Part shown: piece after piece, positions 48,001 to 58,745 of the stretch | Layout: each line of letters begins with the position of its first letter | How positions within the stretch are numbered: position 1 is the first letter of the stretch | Source of the DNA: Bromus sterilis | Lineage: Eukaryota; Streptophyta; Magnoliopsida; Poales; Poaceae | Assembly: GCA_950022295.1 (NCBI GenBank) | Contig: OX465597.1 | Span: 58,763,016-58,827,015 of the forward strand | Length of the DNA stretch: 64,000 bases | Direction of reading: 5' to 3' | Notes under the pieces: model-generated | Database searches by the model: none | Seen by the model: only the letters and a program-made list of their open reading frames with translations | Told to the model about the DNA's origin: nothing | Translations under genes and position numbers: made by a program

Positions 48001-49043
48001 GGGCTAGAGGAGGGGAAGGAAGCCGTGGCTTGAGGGGAAACGCTCACCCAGACGCAGGGAGTGCAGCTGTGCAGTCGATGGAGGCGGGGAAGCTCTGGAG
48101 CTGCCGGATTTCGAGGTGTATCTGCGGCGGCCGGAGACGAAGACGATGAAGCTCGTGTCGGCAACACAGCACCTCGGGGCGATTCCTTCTGCGGCTCGGC
48201 GTAGACGACAATGGTGAAGACGATGGACACGATGGCGCGGCTCGGGGACGACAGCGGCCACGCGGGCTTCAATCCATGGCGACGGCGGCGCTCGGGTCGT
48301 CGTCGAACTCGGCGAGAGAGAGAGAGGGGGAGAGGCTCTGGAGGGGGGGAATGGACGCACGGCTCGTCCAGGCGTGGCGTGGCGCGTCTAGGAGGCTCCA
48401 GAGGGGCAGGTGGAGGCTGGGAGAGCGGCGACGTGCTCGGCTAGCTCGGTGGCATTCCACCGAGCAGCTTGGAGGCGCGGGGTGGGGAAGAAGACCCCTG
48501 TGCCCTTTTGGGCCGGCTGAGCTGGATGGGCCGGCTTCGCCTAGGCGTCAGGTAAGCTTTTCTCTAATTTCTTTTCTGTTTAATCTTTCCTTTCTGTTTT
48601 TCTTTTCTTTAATTTGTTTTTCTGTGCTAAATAAATAGCTAGGCATTTTATTAAATGCTGAAACTTTTTATGTGGCTTCACAATATACTAGGCTAGCCAC
48701 TTGTAAAGTTTGAACATTTTTAAAATTCAAATTATTTGAACTTTAAATCAAATAGGGGTTTTTGATTAATTCCAAGGTCCTGTTTGAATATTTGAAAAAT
48801 CCATGAGAATGGGGTGGGTCCCACATCACTTGATATGTGATCACACTCATTTATTAGACTTTTCAAAAATCAAACATGAATTTTTGGAGAAGATTTATTT
48901 CTGGCCTTTTGAATTAATTCATCTGGGGGTGTTCCTTCTCCCATTTGAGTTTGAATTTGGTTTCAAATGATTTCGTTTGAAATTTTTAACATGATGCAAG
49001 CTGACTTTGATCCTAGCACATTACCTAACAGAGGGCTCTGACA
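45029..49043 (-). mobile_element. Tek1 5' LTR
   Basis: 4015 bp, aligned to 34944-39035 throughout. It lacks 88 bases near the primer-binding-site end (equivalent to 34969-35056), including the CTTGTCT/AGACAAG hairpin. The palindrome CTATTCGAATAG is at 46073-46084. Confidence 0.92.
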
Positions 49044-49048
49044 GGGAT

Positions 49049-50107
49049 GGACCAATCTTCATGGTTCTTGGCAATCTTGCCCATTAATTCTTCAGCATCG
49101 GCTGGCGTTCTTTCCCTGAAAACACAACCAGCACAACTATCCAGATAGGACCTGGATTCATAGGTTAGACCAACATAAAATAAATCAAGTAATTCATTCT
49201 TTGGGACTTCATGTCCTGGTCTAGCCTTCATTAAGTCAGAATACCTCCCCCAAGCTTTAGGGAGGTGCTCATCCTGCAACTTTTTAAAGTTATAGATTCT
49301 TTGCAAAGCAGCGTGTTGCATATGAGCAGGAAAATATTTATCAACGAAAAATTGAACCAAGTCCTGAGGACTCTCAATGGAACCATAGGGTAGTGCATCA
49401 TACCAGGATTTAGCGTCTTCCTTCAAAGAAAAAGGAAAAAAATTGGCCACATAGAAGTTTCGTACCTTCTCATTAGTAGTAAATAGGTCACCTAACTCAG
49501 CAAGTTTGGTCAGGTGTGCTATAGCATCATCATTTTCTCTACCATAAAAAGGATCAGCCTCGACTGTATATATAAGTGAAAGATCAACAAAGAAATCATA
49601 ATTAGGATAAGTGATGAATATAGGGGATGTGGCATATTTAGGATCAGGAATATTCTTGTTCTTCATGGAGTGCTTTTTGAGCAACTCCTTAACAGCTCCA
49701 GGGTCAGAGTCGGCACACTCTCCGAGTTCCCTGCAAAGATCATCATCGAGAATAATATAATCATCATCAAGGATTATCTTCTTGAGTTCTTCTAGGTCTG
49801 GGTAACCAAAGGTTTTGCAAGTAGGAATATAGGTAGCAGGTATCTCAGTCTCGGGTTCTGCTGCAGCCTTAGCAGTCTTAGTTTCAATATAGTGACCAAG
49901 AAAATTGTCATCATCAAGAGTAGTGGAAGCATCATCAAAAGTATCGGACATAGTAACAGACTCAGTATAAGTAGCATGTGGTGGTAGTGGTGAAGCAAAC
50001 TTACTTATAATGGAAGGTGAATCAAGCGTAGAACTGGTACTCAGAACGGTACCTTTTCTTGTAGTGGATGGTAGGATCGGAACTTTGGGGTCTCCTTTCT
50101 TACCCAT
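49049..50107 (-). pseudogene. Gyp1 gag, N-terminal part
   Basis: The frame runs from the primer-binding site; MGKKGDPKVPILP at 50107 is the likely start. An acidic N-terminal half (DDASTTLDDDNFLGHYIE) is followed by a retrotransposon gag domain: DPFYGRENDDAIAHLTKLAEL, VANFFPFSLKEDAKSWYDAL, DLVQFFVDKYFPAHMQ and FKKLQDEHLPKAWGRYSDL. It forms the particle shell. It is cut after ...NHEDWSIP by the Tek1 insertion and continues in frame at 34943. Confidence 0.9.
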
Positions 50108-50165
50108 AGCGGACGAAGTGTGGCAGGCAAGATACTTCAATTAGGCTTGTAAATATTGCTATGGT

Positions 50166-50182
50166 CCCCGGCAACGGCGCCA
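50166..50182 (-). other. Gyp1 primer-binding site, tRNA-Asp type
   Basis: The minus strand reads TGGCGCCGTTGCCGGGG, complementary to plant tRNA-Asp 3' end, 12 bases from the 5' LTR (50195). Confidence 0.92.
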
Positions 50183-50194
50183 GAAAACAGTAAT

Positions 50195-51557
50195 TGATGA
50201 CCCTCAACTGTAGGGGATTGATTGTAGTGTTCTCGCGGGTAAGTTAACCCAATTTATTGATTCGACACAACGGGACACAAAGAGTATTTATAAGATTTGA
50301 CAGTTGAGTTGTCAATTCAACCGCACCTGAAATATGCTTGCTTGCAACAAGGTGTTAATAGCAACTGTGATATGATAGTGATAATGATAACGACGAAAGT
50401 AAACTAGTAGTAACCAGCAGGATTAGAAACACTGTAGGCTAGGGAGATGGATGGTCGGGCGCTGCGTGAATAAGAATGAACATGTAATAGATTCTAACAC
50501 GGGGCAAGGCACATAGAAGAACAATGATCATCTAGGAAAATATCAAACATTAGGCATGTATCCCGTACGTAGTTGTGCGTGCTTGCAATAAGAACTTGCA
50601 CAACATCTTTTGTCCTACCATCCCGCTACGAACGGGGCCAAAAGGAACTTATGGAGATTAAGGTGCTCCTGTCAAAGAGCACCGGAACAAAGAAATAAAC
50701 TCAATGGATACATGGAATCCTCAAATTATGGACATTCCCCTTTCGTGTCCCAAGCTGTCACCTTTGGGATCGCCGGTTCCGGGCCATAATAGGTGCATAC
50801 AACTCATATATAGGATCTTGAACATAAATAAACTCATGAAAACATAAGTGGTTCAGATCTGAAAACATGGCACTCGGGCCCAAAGTGACAAGCATTAAGA
50901 GCAACAAGTTGTAGCAAAGATGATAAACACCAAAGTAGATGATAGGCAACATGCCCTCAACAATCTGACGAACTATTACATGATCAATATGATCCAATCC
51001 CTACCATCTCCTTTGCCTACAGCAGGGAATTACTCACACATGTGAAGGGAAGTCATGGAGGGAGGATGGAGTGGTGATGGTGATGACGATGGCGACGATC
51101 TCCCCTCTCCGGAGGCCAAATCATCCTCCACATTAGCCCTCTCGAGGAAGAACAGAGGTTGGTGGCGGCTCCGCGAATTGTTCTGGAAAAGCGACTTCTC
51201 TTTCGGAATTTCCCCGTCACGGGAATAAATAGGAGACATAGTAGGGCACCAGGGGAGGTGGAGTCGCCCAGGCGGCCACCAGGCGTGGCCCCACCCCTAG
51301 CCGCGCCCATAGGGCGCCTGCGGCCCCCTGGCCCCCCCTTCTGGCTTCGGGCTCCTTCGGGTGCGTGGATTTTCTGGTATTTTTTTGGGAATTTTCTGAG
51401 ATGTCCAAAAATCCATTTTCCTGCGCACAATAAAACCATACAGACAGCTCTGCTGAAAACAGCGTCAGTCCGGGTTAGTTTAGCTCAAATCATGCAAGAA
51501 TGAGGGAAAAACAATAGCAAAAGTGTTTGGAAAATTAGATACGTTTGAGACGTATGA
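50195..51557 (-). mobile_element. Gyp1 5' LTR
   Basis: 1363 bp, matching 7404-8785. The outermost bases read ...GACGTATGA on the plus strand instead of GACGTATCA, a C-to-G change in the terminal dinucleotide; AGGAG follows directly. The GC dyad has one change per arm (51282-51290, 51299-51307) and the minus-strand TATA-like box is at about 51225-51232. Confidence 0.92.
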
Positions 51558-51891
51558 AGGAGCAAGGCCCGATCTACACTTTCACCGAACCGATTTGTAT
51601 TCCCCGCAAGAATTTTTCATCATTGACTTGTTACTCTTGGATTTTTGGCTCCTAGGAGGCTAGGTGTCTAATTCCCCTTGTGGTGTGCTCTAGGAAGTTT
51701 GTAAAAGGAGCGATATTCGCCTTCAAGACTAACCCAAGTTTAGAAGCTCATCCGAAGGGGGTGAATCACAAGGGAGAATTATGTGAGCCACTTGGTAGCA
51801 GTCCTAAGCTTTGGCTTGGGCACCGCTTCAACGAAGATTAGCACTCCCTCATGGAAGTGTGAACTTAGGGATAAATCATCGCATCTCCAGC
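51558..51891 (+). mobile_element. Cop1 3' LTR, part 2 of 3
   Basis: Resumes the Cop1 LTR after Gyp1 (AGGAG duplication at 51558-51562) and is interrupted again by a solo LTR at 51892. CCAGC (51887-51891) is the left duplication of that insertion. No gene is seen. Confidence 0.7.
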
Positions 51892-53552
51892 TGATATATA
51901 CTTCCCAAACTATCTATAATTTCTTCTTGTTCCATGCTTATATGGGTGATATTGCTATGTGTTTTGCTACACTTTCATATCTTTTTCAAAATATTTGGAG
52001 TAACCTACTAACTCAGTGCCCTAGTGCCGATTTTTGTCTGTTGTTGTCCGTGCATTGCAGGTAATTACCAATATTTAAAGTGCTCGGAAAATTCCATAAA
52101 TATATATATATATATAATCAGCCCAGAAGAAGACTCCAGAAGCCCGAAGGGTGGCCGGAGGGGGCCCACCCCCCGTCCTAGACGGCCACCTGAAGCGGCC
52201 CAGGAGAGGCTGCGTCAGGGACCCGCTTGGAGGGGTGGGACCTCCCTCGGTGCCCTCCTTCGGCCTATATTTAGCCCTCGTTCCTTAAACCCTCGGGAGG
52301 TTCTCCGTTTCACGATGTTCACCACTGCTCCGCTGCTGTCGCGATCCCGAGATCGGGATCACCAAAATACCCTTTCCCGGCACCCTTCCAGAGGGATGAT
52401 TGATCTCTGGGAGCTTCTCCACCACCATGAGCGCTCCCCGGATGTGCCGTGAGTAGTCCACCTTGGACCATGGATCCATGACCAGTAGCTATGTGATGTC
52501 TTCTCTCCAATCTTGTGCTTAAATTTTAGCCCTTGTGAGTTGCCCTACATGATCAAGGCATCTATGTAATCTTTCTGCTGTTACTATGATGTGTTTGCTG
52601 GGATCCGATGGATTATGAGATTATGTTCAGATTGTGATGAGTTATATATTTGGTTCTCCTTTTATATATTAGTTCTTGAGTATTCTTGCGTGTTCTCCGT
52701 TGCTTTTTATTGGTTTGGCCAAGTAGTAGATTGGAACTCCAAGAGGGAGCGTTATGCATGATTGTGGGTTCATGTCCCCCGATGTCTAGCTTGAGTGACA
52801 GAAACATGAGACTAGGTGATGTGTTTTTGCCACCAGGGAGAAAACTCGGTTCTTGTAATTGCGGTTGCAAGGATTGTTTACCTTACGCATAGTTTGTTAA
52901 TGCAGTTGTCTGTTACTTTGAGTTTACACTTTGGGTGGGGGTCGCAACTTAATACCAGCGAGATGTTCTGGATAGATATCTCAAGGTGGATGATTAGTGA
53001 ATAGATGCTGATGAATAAACGGTCTACTTGTCTTGGCGTACTGCCCATCCGATTGAGCCTCTAACTTTCTTGTAGCATAATTAGCATTGCGATGCGTTTA
53101 TAATTTTGTCAATTTCCTAGCTGTAATTTGTTCACCCAGCATAGTTGTTTTATTGTCTTTTGGGAGAGAGACATCACTAGTGAACATCACGGGACCCCGG
53201 TCCATATTTTCACCATTGTTTACACCTCCAATATTTATTGCTTTTATTTCCTTTCTGTTGCAATCACCACTACTATTTCCCTTTGTGTTTTGATCCTTTG
53301 TAATCAACAAGACCGGAGAGATTGACAACCTCTCAGAAATCATTGGGAGCAAAGTTATTTGTTGATGTGTGCAGGTCCATGTCAACCTCTAAAGATCAGG
53401 AAAACTTCCGGTGCCATTGACACCTACTTGCAGAACTAGGAGTCCTCCTGGTACGATAACCTTGGTATCTTTACCGAGGGAAACTTGTTTCTGACTACTT
53501 CTCAATCTTTCACTTGGGATAGCCAACGAGGAGCACTACTTCAGTGCTATCA
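51892..53552 (+). mobile_element. Solo LTR of the Gyp2 family in the Cop1 LTR
   Basis: Starts TGATATATACTTCCC (diverged from TGATACGTCC...) followed by CTATCTATAATTTCT, and ends ...CAGTGCTATCA. CCAGC flanks it at 51887-51891 and 53553-53557. It matches the Gyp2 LTR on the opposite strand but is more diverged; its GC dyad is no longer intact (near 52170-52215), while a TATA-like CCTATATTTA remains at 52264-52273. A TA dinucleotide run lies near 52102-52114. Confidence 0.88.
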
Positions 53553-53796
53553 CCAGCTCACTCGTGGTTCGTCTTTTCCCTCATATTTGAACTTACCTTC
53601 ATATGCTTGTTGACTTGCTATCTATATTGTTTCCTAGCATATGTTGTTTAAGCTTAGTTTCCACTTGAAATTGTTCATCTAGTTGCATTACTGGAGAACC
53701 CATTTAATCAGCTCAACCCTAAAATTTCTAATTAAGTTTAAATTTGTTAGTTATTTATTCACCCCCCCCCTCTAGTTGACCACATCGGTCCTTTCA
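53553..53796 (+). mobile_element. Cop1 3' LTR, part 3 of 3
   Basis: The LTR tail contains ATTCACCCCCCCCCTCTAG, a common end of copia LTRs in grasses, and ends TCCTTTCA at 53796, the inverse of the TGAAAG start. The flanking host DNA begins at 53797. Confidence 0.72.
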
Positions 53797-55015
53797 CCAA
53801 AGGTATTTAAGCACGTCTTTGATGCCATTCTCACCACCAAATCGCTTCTCTTCGTCTTTGCTCCTCTCCTCACCATTTATTGCCAGTCTCTGATCCTCTC
53901 CGCTCATCGCCGATCTTGATGATTCCCAAGTCGTGGTTCCCCATGCCGGTAGGTGGTGGCGGAGGATCTCCTTCCATATCTGGATCATGGTGTCGCCGCT
54001 ATGGCTCTCTGGGACCATCATCCTTCATGGCGCTCAGTTCCTCCGAGAGCGAGAGTGTCGTCTCCTAAAGTGTCGAGGAGGGCCAAGAGCTGCAGCAGCC
54101 GTGCCTCCTCGCGGATGCCGCCGCGATGGAAGAGGATTACCATGCGCACTTGGAGTTCCTCCTAGAGCGGTCAGTCATGGACCATGGTCCGGCGCCACCC
54201 GGCCTCATCACCAGTTCATCGTGAGGCACTATCACCACCACGGCCTCTCCATCACGTCAAGCAGGAGCGGGCGTTGTCGCCACCTCTCGTCACAACCACA
54301 ACATCCATATCGGATGGCGCGTGAATGACGAGGCATTGTCATTGTCGAACGACATGTAGGCGACCTACGATCGTCGCGTTAAGGGGGATCACCCTAAGTC
54401 TGGTGCAGCAAGGCCGTGAAGGTCTAAAGGAGGAGGTGCTTCCCCCAGCCAACACAAAGGCATGTCAGCGCCTCCTCCATTACCTCGATCATGATAACCA
54501 CGACTTCTTGTCATCGCGAAGCATTTTCATTATGGATGACAAGGCGACTAGGGATGCACCACAATGGGAGTAGCGCAACGCGGCACGCCAAGACACGTTC
54601 ACCATGGCCAACGAGGCGCTAGCCTTGGTTCTCGTGGACGTCTGGGCCCGGGACCGATCGATGACCATGGCGAAGACGTACATGCAACAACTGCGTCGCC
54701 TCAACAGGAAACTGACCAAGATTGGCTAGGAATGTTCCCGATCGGCGCAATCGTTACCACCGACAAAGGCATGTGCAAGGCTCCTCCACAAGCAATGTTG
54801 ATGTTGGCTGAGGCAACCCTACGACACGGGAGGAAGCCGAGGGTTTCTCAACAAGCGCAAAGCGACAACGGGGCAGGGTTGTCATGCCCCCGCGCCATAC
54901 CATCGCTAAAAGGACCACTCCAACGATAACTCGAACAACGATGACAACACAAATGACGACTGAAGTGTCATCCACCATCCCAGCCAGGAATACAAGGTCA
55001 CCGTCCGCTAAAAGT
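53797..55015 (+). pseudogene. Decayed coding region, unidentified
   Basis: GC-rich sequence with coding texture but no frame over about 130 codons. Frames switch repeatedly: an Asp-Ser-rich start near 53915-54068, a His-rich stretch near 54200-54320, then a frame with TMANEALALVLVDVWARDRSM and TYMQQLRRLNRKL around 54600-54730, cut by TAG codons, and an Asn/Asp-rich tail near 54920-54960. After it the DNA turns AT-rich. It looks like a dead copy of a repeated grass gene or DNA-transposon ORF. I do not recognise the family. Confidence 0.4.
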
Positions 55016-55380
55016 TAATTTAGCTTTTGTAAGTTGAGTTTTAGTTGAACCGTTCAGTTTATGTAAATTATATCAAATTTTGGATTAATTTCATCCAAAT
55101 TTGTCTAAATTTGTTTGTATCACGAAAGGACGTAAGGAACAATCATTGAGTGACCGGCTCCCATATCACTATCCAGTATCCACGGACATATCCATGAACA
55201 AATACAGTGCCCGTTTTGAGTCCATCGTTTGTTATGCCCTTATATTTCAAATCCATAACATTCCAAGCTAAGTACTGGGCTTGCGATCAGTGCAGATCAA
55301 ATGCAGTGGAACTGGGATGGCCCAGACTCCTTTCCCCAGCTAACTACTCTCCATGATTAACAAAACTCTGTTGCAGAACA
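55016..55380. other. AT-rich spacer
   Basis: No gene is seen. It contains the first of three related blocks GGAACTGGGATGGCC-CAGACTCCTTTCCCC (about 55305-55340) that recur at 56775-56815 and 56875-56915. Confidence 0.5.
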
Positions 55381-55563
55381 CTAGATGCATGATTTCATAA
55401 CTCCATTGCAGCGACACAAAGTAGAATAAATTTCTAACACACATGAAGTACAGTCCACTACTTCATTCATAGTTCTTTCATGTTTATGCAAGGATGAATT
55501 AACAGTGCACTGGAATCTTTGGGTCAGTTCATCAGTCGTACCATTGATGCAGAAATGAATGAA
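55381..55563 (-). other. Exon-like open segment with splice acceptor
   Basis: On the minus strand CCTTTTTGCAG is followed by a frame of 60 codons ending at TAG (55383-55381). It could be a terminal or 3'-untranslated exon of the minus-strand gene upstream, or a gene remnant. The Cys-rich product (CTSCVLEIYSTLCRC) is not recognised. There is no direct evidence of transcription. Confidence 0.3.
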
Positions 55564-56519
55564 CTGCAAAAAGGAAATTAGATCAGACCTCAAACTCAAA
55601 TTGGTGTACTAATAATAAAAAAGAGTATACTATTATAAATGGTGTATCAAACTGAAAATGATAAAAGAGGCCAGAACTGTCAATGCCGTGCAGCAGATTT
55701 GCATGAACTGAAGGGCCTGACTTTGCATGGCCAAAACTAATCATAAAATGGGAGGTCCAATGTTCAGGATAAATGGCCACTAAACTAACTAGAGACAAGC
55801 AGTGAGCATGTTTGTAAAACAAAACTAGTTTCTTAGTAAAAACAGGTGGCAAATACTAAAGGTGCTGACACTTGATAATATAAATGGTGTAGCAGTAGTT
55901 ATTCCTCACTAGTTAGGATATGCACATAAATGAGTCTAGAGAACAAGATTGCATCTTTTGGCAACTAGATTAGTCTGTTTCTTTTCCAAAAATGGCAAGA
56001 AATATAATACTCTATTTCTTTTCCGATGCACAAGTACTCCTAAATCCTAATGTCTAATAGGTACTTTGATTTTTAAGACCACATGCGAATCCAGTCAGGT
56101 GGTAGGCCAAATGTCATATGTGGTCAGATAGATGCCAACAATAGTCTAGAATTCTACATGGTGAGCTAGGCTCATGGTCTGATTAATTCAGGCAAATTCT
56201 GGACAGGCAGGACCAAAACTTCTTTCATGCATGTTAACTGAACTGCTTCCATTAGTGCTACTAGTGGCTGCACAAGTACATACCACAAAGATGCATTCAG
56301 TTAAGGCATCCATCAAATCCAGATTCAGTACTTGAGAGGATTTCTAGTTTAGTTCATAAGCATGCAAATCGAGGGGAGTCTAAATGTGCAGGTAGTGCAC
56401 TTCATATTCCTGATAAATGGTCACTCAACTAACTACAGATAAATAGTGAGCATGTAAAGAGGAGATTGTACCTTGTTGTTTTAAGAACATCCTTTGTTCA
56501 GAACTTGAAGCTTACTTCA
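55564..56519. other. AT-rich non-coding stretch
   Basis: Intron- or intergenic-like DNA with no frame I can support. Repeated phrases such as ATAAATGGCCACTAAACTAACTAGAGA (near 55770) and ATAAATGGTCACTCAACTAACTACAGA (near 56412) suggest an internal duplication. Confidence 0.4.
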
Positions 56520-56677
56520 TCAGGTCAACCAAGGCCCTGTGATTTTAACAAATACATTAGAGTAAGTAGCAGCGCATATATTTTCATGTGTTAGAATATC
56601 ATGGGACATCACATATACCTTGATCGTCTTCCTCTCGCTCTAATGATGCGTCTTTGTATATTTCTATCTTTCTAAGT
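56520..56677 (-). other. Two candidate small exons
   Basis: On the minus strand a 59-nt segment (56677-56619) is bounded by TTTTGCAG and AAG-GTATAT, with one open frame (IEIYKDASLEREEDD). A second segment starts after ATCACAG at 56536 and joins in frame to reach a TGA at 56522-56520. Together they would encode a short acidic C-terminus. They lie downstream of the membrane-protein gene but do not join its second exon in phase at any good donor that I can see. Confidence 0.3.
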
Positions 56678-56943
56678 CTGCAAAACACAAAACACATAAA
56701 TTATTAGATTGATTGTGTTATCAATTTTAATGAAAAACAAAAGAAAGACTTACTAACCACTTGTCCTTAGCCAGTCTAGGATGGCCCAAATTCCTTTACC
56801 CAGCTAACTACTGCTCTTGCGGTCACCAATTAGAGATCAAACTACTACTCTTGCAGTCAGTGGAGATAAAATGTGATGGAACTGGGATGGCCGAGATTCC
56901 TTTCCCCTTCCCTTAAAAGATCAAATACAAAAGGATCCATGTG

Positions 56944-57660
56944 CTATGTCCTGTGAACTAGTGGCATAAAAGGTGTATCATTCATCTTCTCAAACCAAGC
57001 CTTGAATAGGCCGACAGCGCAGGAAGCTAGTTTCTTCAAGACCGAGTTGCAGATCCAGCAAGCAGCAAACCAAAGCAATTCACATAGCCAATTAACTACC
57101 TTTTTGAGCAAGTGAACAATCTGCAAAAGAAGTATAATATAAGCATGCAGAGCATCAGGTTATAATAAGCATGCAGCATCACTGCAGTAGAAGGATATTA
57201 TACGTACCCAAGGATCCTGTACAGCATACGCCCAATAGAGAGTGAAAGTAAGGCTTGTCAAGATCATGGAGACATAGCAAGCCGACCAAGAAGGAAAATA
57301 TGCTAGGATGTCAAGATGGTATGATCCAAACATGCTTAGAATAGCAACTAGAGCACCCAAGCCGGAGAAAAAGCAAGGACAGGGCGATGAATCAGGGAAA
57401 TTAGAAGCGACTGTTCCCATGGCCATCAGAAGCAGGCAAACAGTGAATATGATGATATAGGTGAACAGATAAGAATCTTCTTTGGCCTTCATATCCTTGA
57501 AAACCAAAGTGGTGCCCTTCCAAAAGAGATTTGCGATGCCAAGTTGACATATAGTGCCATACTTTTCTAGCCTTTTGTTCAAAATTTTCTGTTTGTCTTC
57601 GTCGGTTTTCCCTACCCAAGCTTGCTCATAGTCTTTCTTCATTAGACTTTGCAGGTCCAT
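56944..57660 (-). CDS. Two-exon small membrane-protein gene
   Basis: Exon 1 is 57660-57208 and exon 2 is 57120-56944; the 87-bp intron has GT (CCTTGG-GTACGT) and AG (TTTTGCAG) borders and splits the frame between codons. The product is 209 residues with no stop or frameshift. It starts with a charged, mostly helical cytosolic-type segment (residues 1-62, KTDEDKQKILNKRLEKYG), then three hydrophobic segments (about 64-86, 98-113, 126-147), and in exon 2 an amphipathic Trp/Cys-rich segment (about 160-190). There is no signal peptide. A TTAGCAG directly before the ATG suggests an intron in the 5' leader. I do not recognise the family; it may belong to a grass-specific membrane protein group. It is the most gene-like feature in the window. 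Confidence 0.65.
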
Positions 57661-58620
57661 CTGCTAAGTAGGAAACTTGACATAATTTAGTATCATTGTG
57701 GGATCATTAAATGCATCAAACAAGCATTAGGTAGAAATAAAACAGGGTGCGTTCTCAGCTAACTGTTTTGTTGTAAGTGTGGTCCATCACTGTTAGCCCA
57801 TGCCCATCCGTGACTGACCTAAAGGAGACGATTTCTTCCCTCTCGCCTAGAGAGCGCCACAATACGAGAGACAGCATGTGCTGCTGTTGGTGTGTCCCTC
57901 TCTCAACTCTATATCGTAGGCGGGGGCGAGAGAGACCGGCGACGGCGATAGACGCGCAGCGAGGCAGGCAGACGTACTAAGCGGCTGCGTCTGAGTGTGC
58001 AGGCTGCACAGGCTGTGGGGGCAGGAGACGGCAGAGGTCGCCCGGAGGTGCAGCCCACGGGGAAGGGTCTTACTTGCTCGATATTACTATTCACAACTGA
58101 TTCAATGCTATTTACTTAGTTACATAAAATGAGAAAATTGTTAGTATTATATGACTTCACTTTAATCTTCCTTTTAAGTAGGTGCAGACAAAACATGAAA
58201 CCTTATTATTGCAATTGTTTTCTTCAGTCAAATAAAAAAACAATCATCGGTCAGTGATTCATCAGATTTCAGAACAGCAACACAATGAAGTTGAGAACAA
58301 AAGGAAACATCACCCTCTTATTTTGTGGTGAAAATGGACCAATCCAAACATGAGAAATAAATCTTAAAATGCCTTTTAAGAGATTATCAAAATAAATCCA
58401 GCTTAGATAATAAGCAAGCAAAGATCACAGTTAATGCATAGTCCTTGGTGTATCAGATAACATATTTTAAAACATTAGATGGGCAAGCAAGGATTCAGCC
58501 ATCCTAATGTATGTTCCCAGATCATTAAAGATGTTTTGAACCACCATGTGAATGAACTAATCAACATATATCCTACCGCTGCAAAACAATTATTTGTAAC
58601 AGAAACTAACATTAACATGT
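57661..58620. other. Upstream region of the membrane-protein gene
   Basis: Probable 5' intron or promoter DNA. A GC-rich island at 57780-58080 (AGAGAGACC, GGCGACGGCG, CT-rich on the minus strand) could hold an alternative first exon. The rest is AT-rich and no further gene is seen. Confidence 0.35.
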
Positions 58621-58629
58621 CAGACAGAG

Positions 58630-58745
58630 CAGCCCATAACTTCAACAACAACAACAACAACAACAAAGCCTGTCAGTCCCAAACAAGTTGGGTTAGGCTA
58701 GAGCTGAAACCCAAAAGAAGTACATGTGGCATGTGGAGATACATA
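58630..58745 (+). repeat. Dispersed grass repeat with (AAC)n tract
   Basis: AACAACAACAACAACAACAAAGCC runs into CCCAAACAAGTTGGGTTAGGCTAGAGCTGAAACCC. From memory this phrase is widely dispersed in grass genomes, probably as part of a short interspersed element. Its boundaries are not visible to me. Confidence 0.45.

Larger units (their letters stand above)
34944..49043 (-). mobile_element. Tek1: Tekay/Del-lineage chromovirus, nearly complete
   Basis: The element is 14.1 kb, flanked by GGGAT (34939-34943 and 49044-49048), with 4-kb LTRs, PBS of the initiator tRNA-Met type and a polypurine tract. In element order it carries a leader ORF (44609-43829), gag (43494-~42500), protease, RT, RNase H, integrase and a C-terminal chromodomain (to 38956). 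It is inserted in the gag of Gyp1. Long LTRs, the Met primer and the chromodomain fit the Tekay lineage. Two in-frame stops in gag-pol and one frameshift in the leader ORF inactivate it, but LTRs remain very similar, so the insertion is young compared with its host. Confidence 0.93.
7404..51557 (-). mobile_element. Gyp1: Ty3/gypsy element, nested host of the later insertions
   Basis: Both LTRs (7404-8785 and 50195-51557), polypurine tract (8786-8797), tRNA-Asp primer-binding site (50166-50182) and AGGAG duplications are present. In element order it carries gag (50107-49049, resuming at 34943), aspartic protease (34022-33324), an inter-ORF leader (33323-32759, resuming at 15219) and a third ORF (15002-14476, C-terminus 10784-10554). 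Three large insertions split it. With these removed the element is roughly 8.8 kb. No reverse transcriptase or integrase is seen, so it looks non-autonomous and would depend on a related element for cDNA synthesis and integration. Confidence 0.9.
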
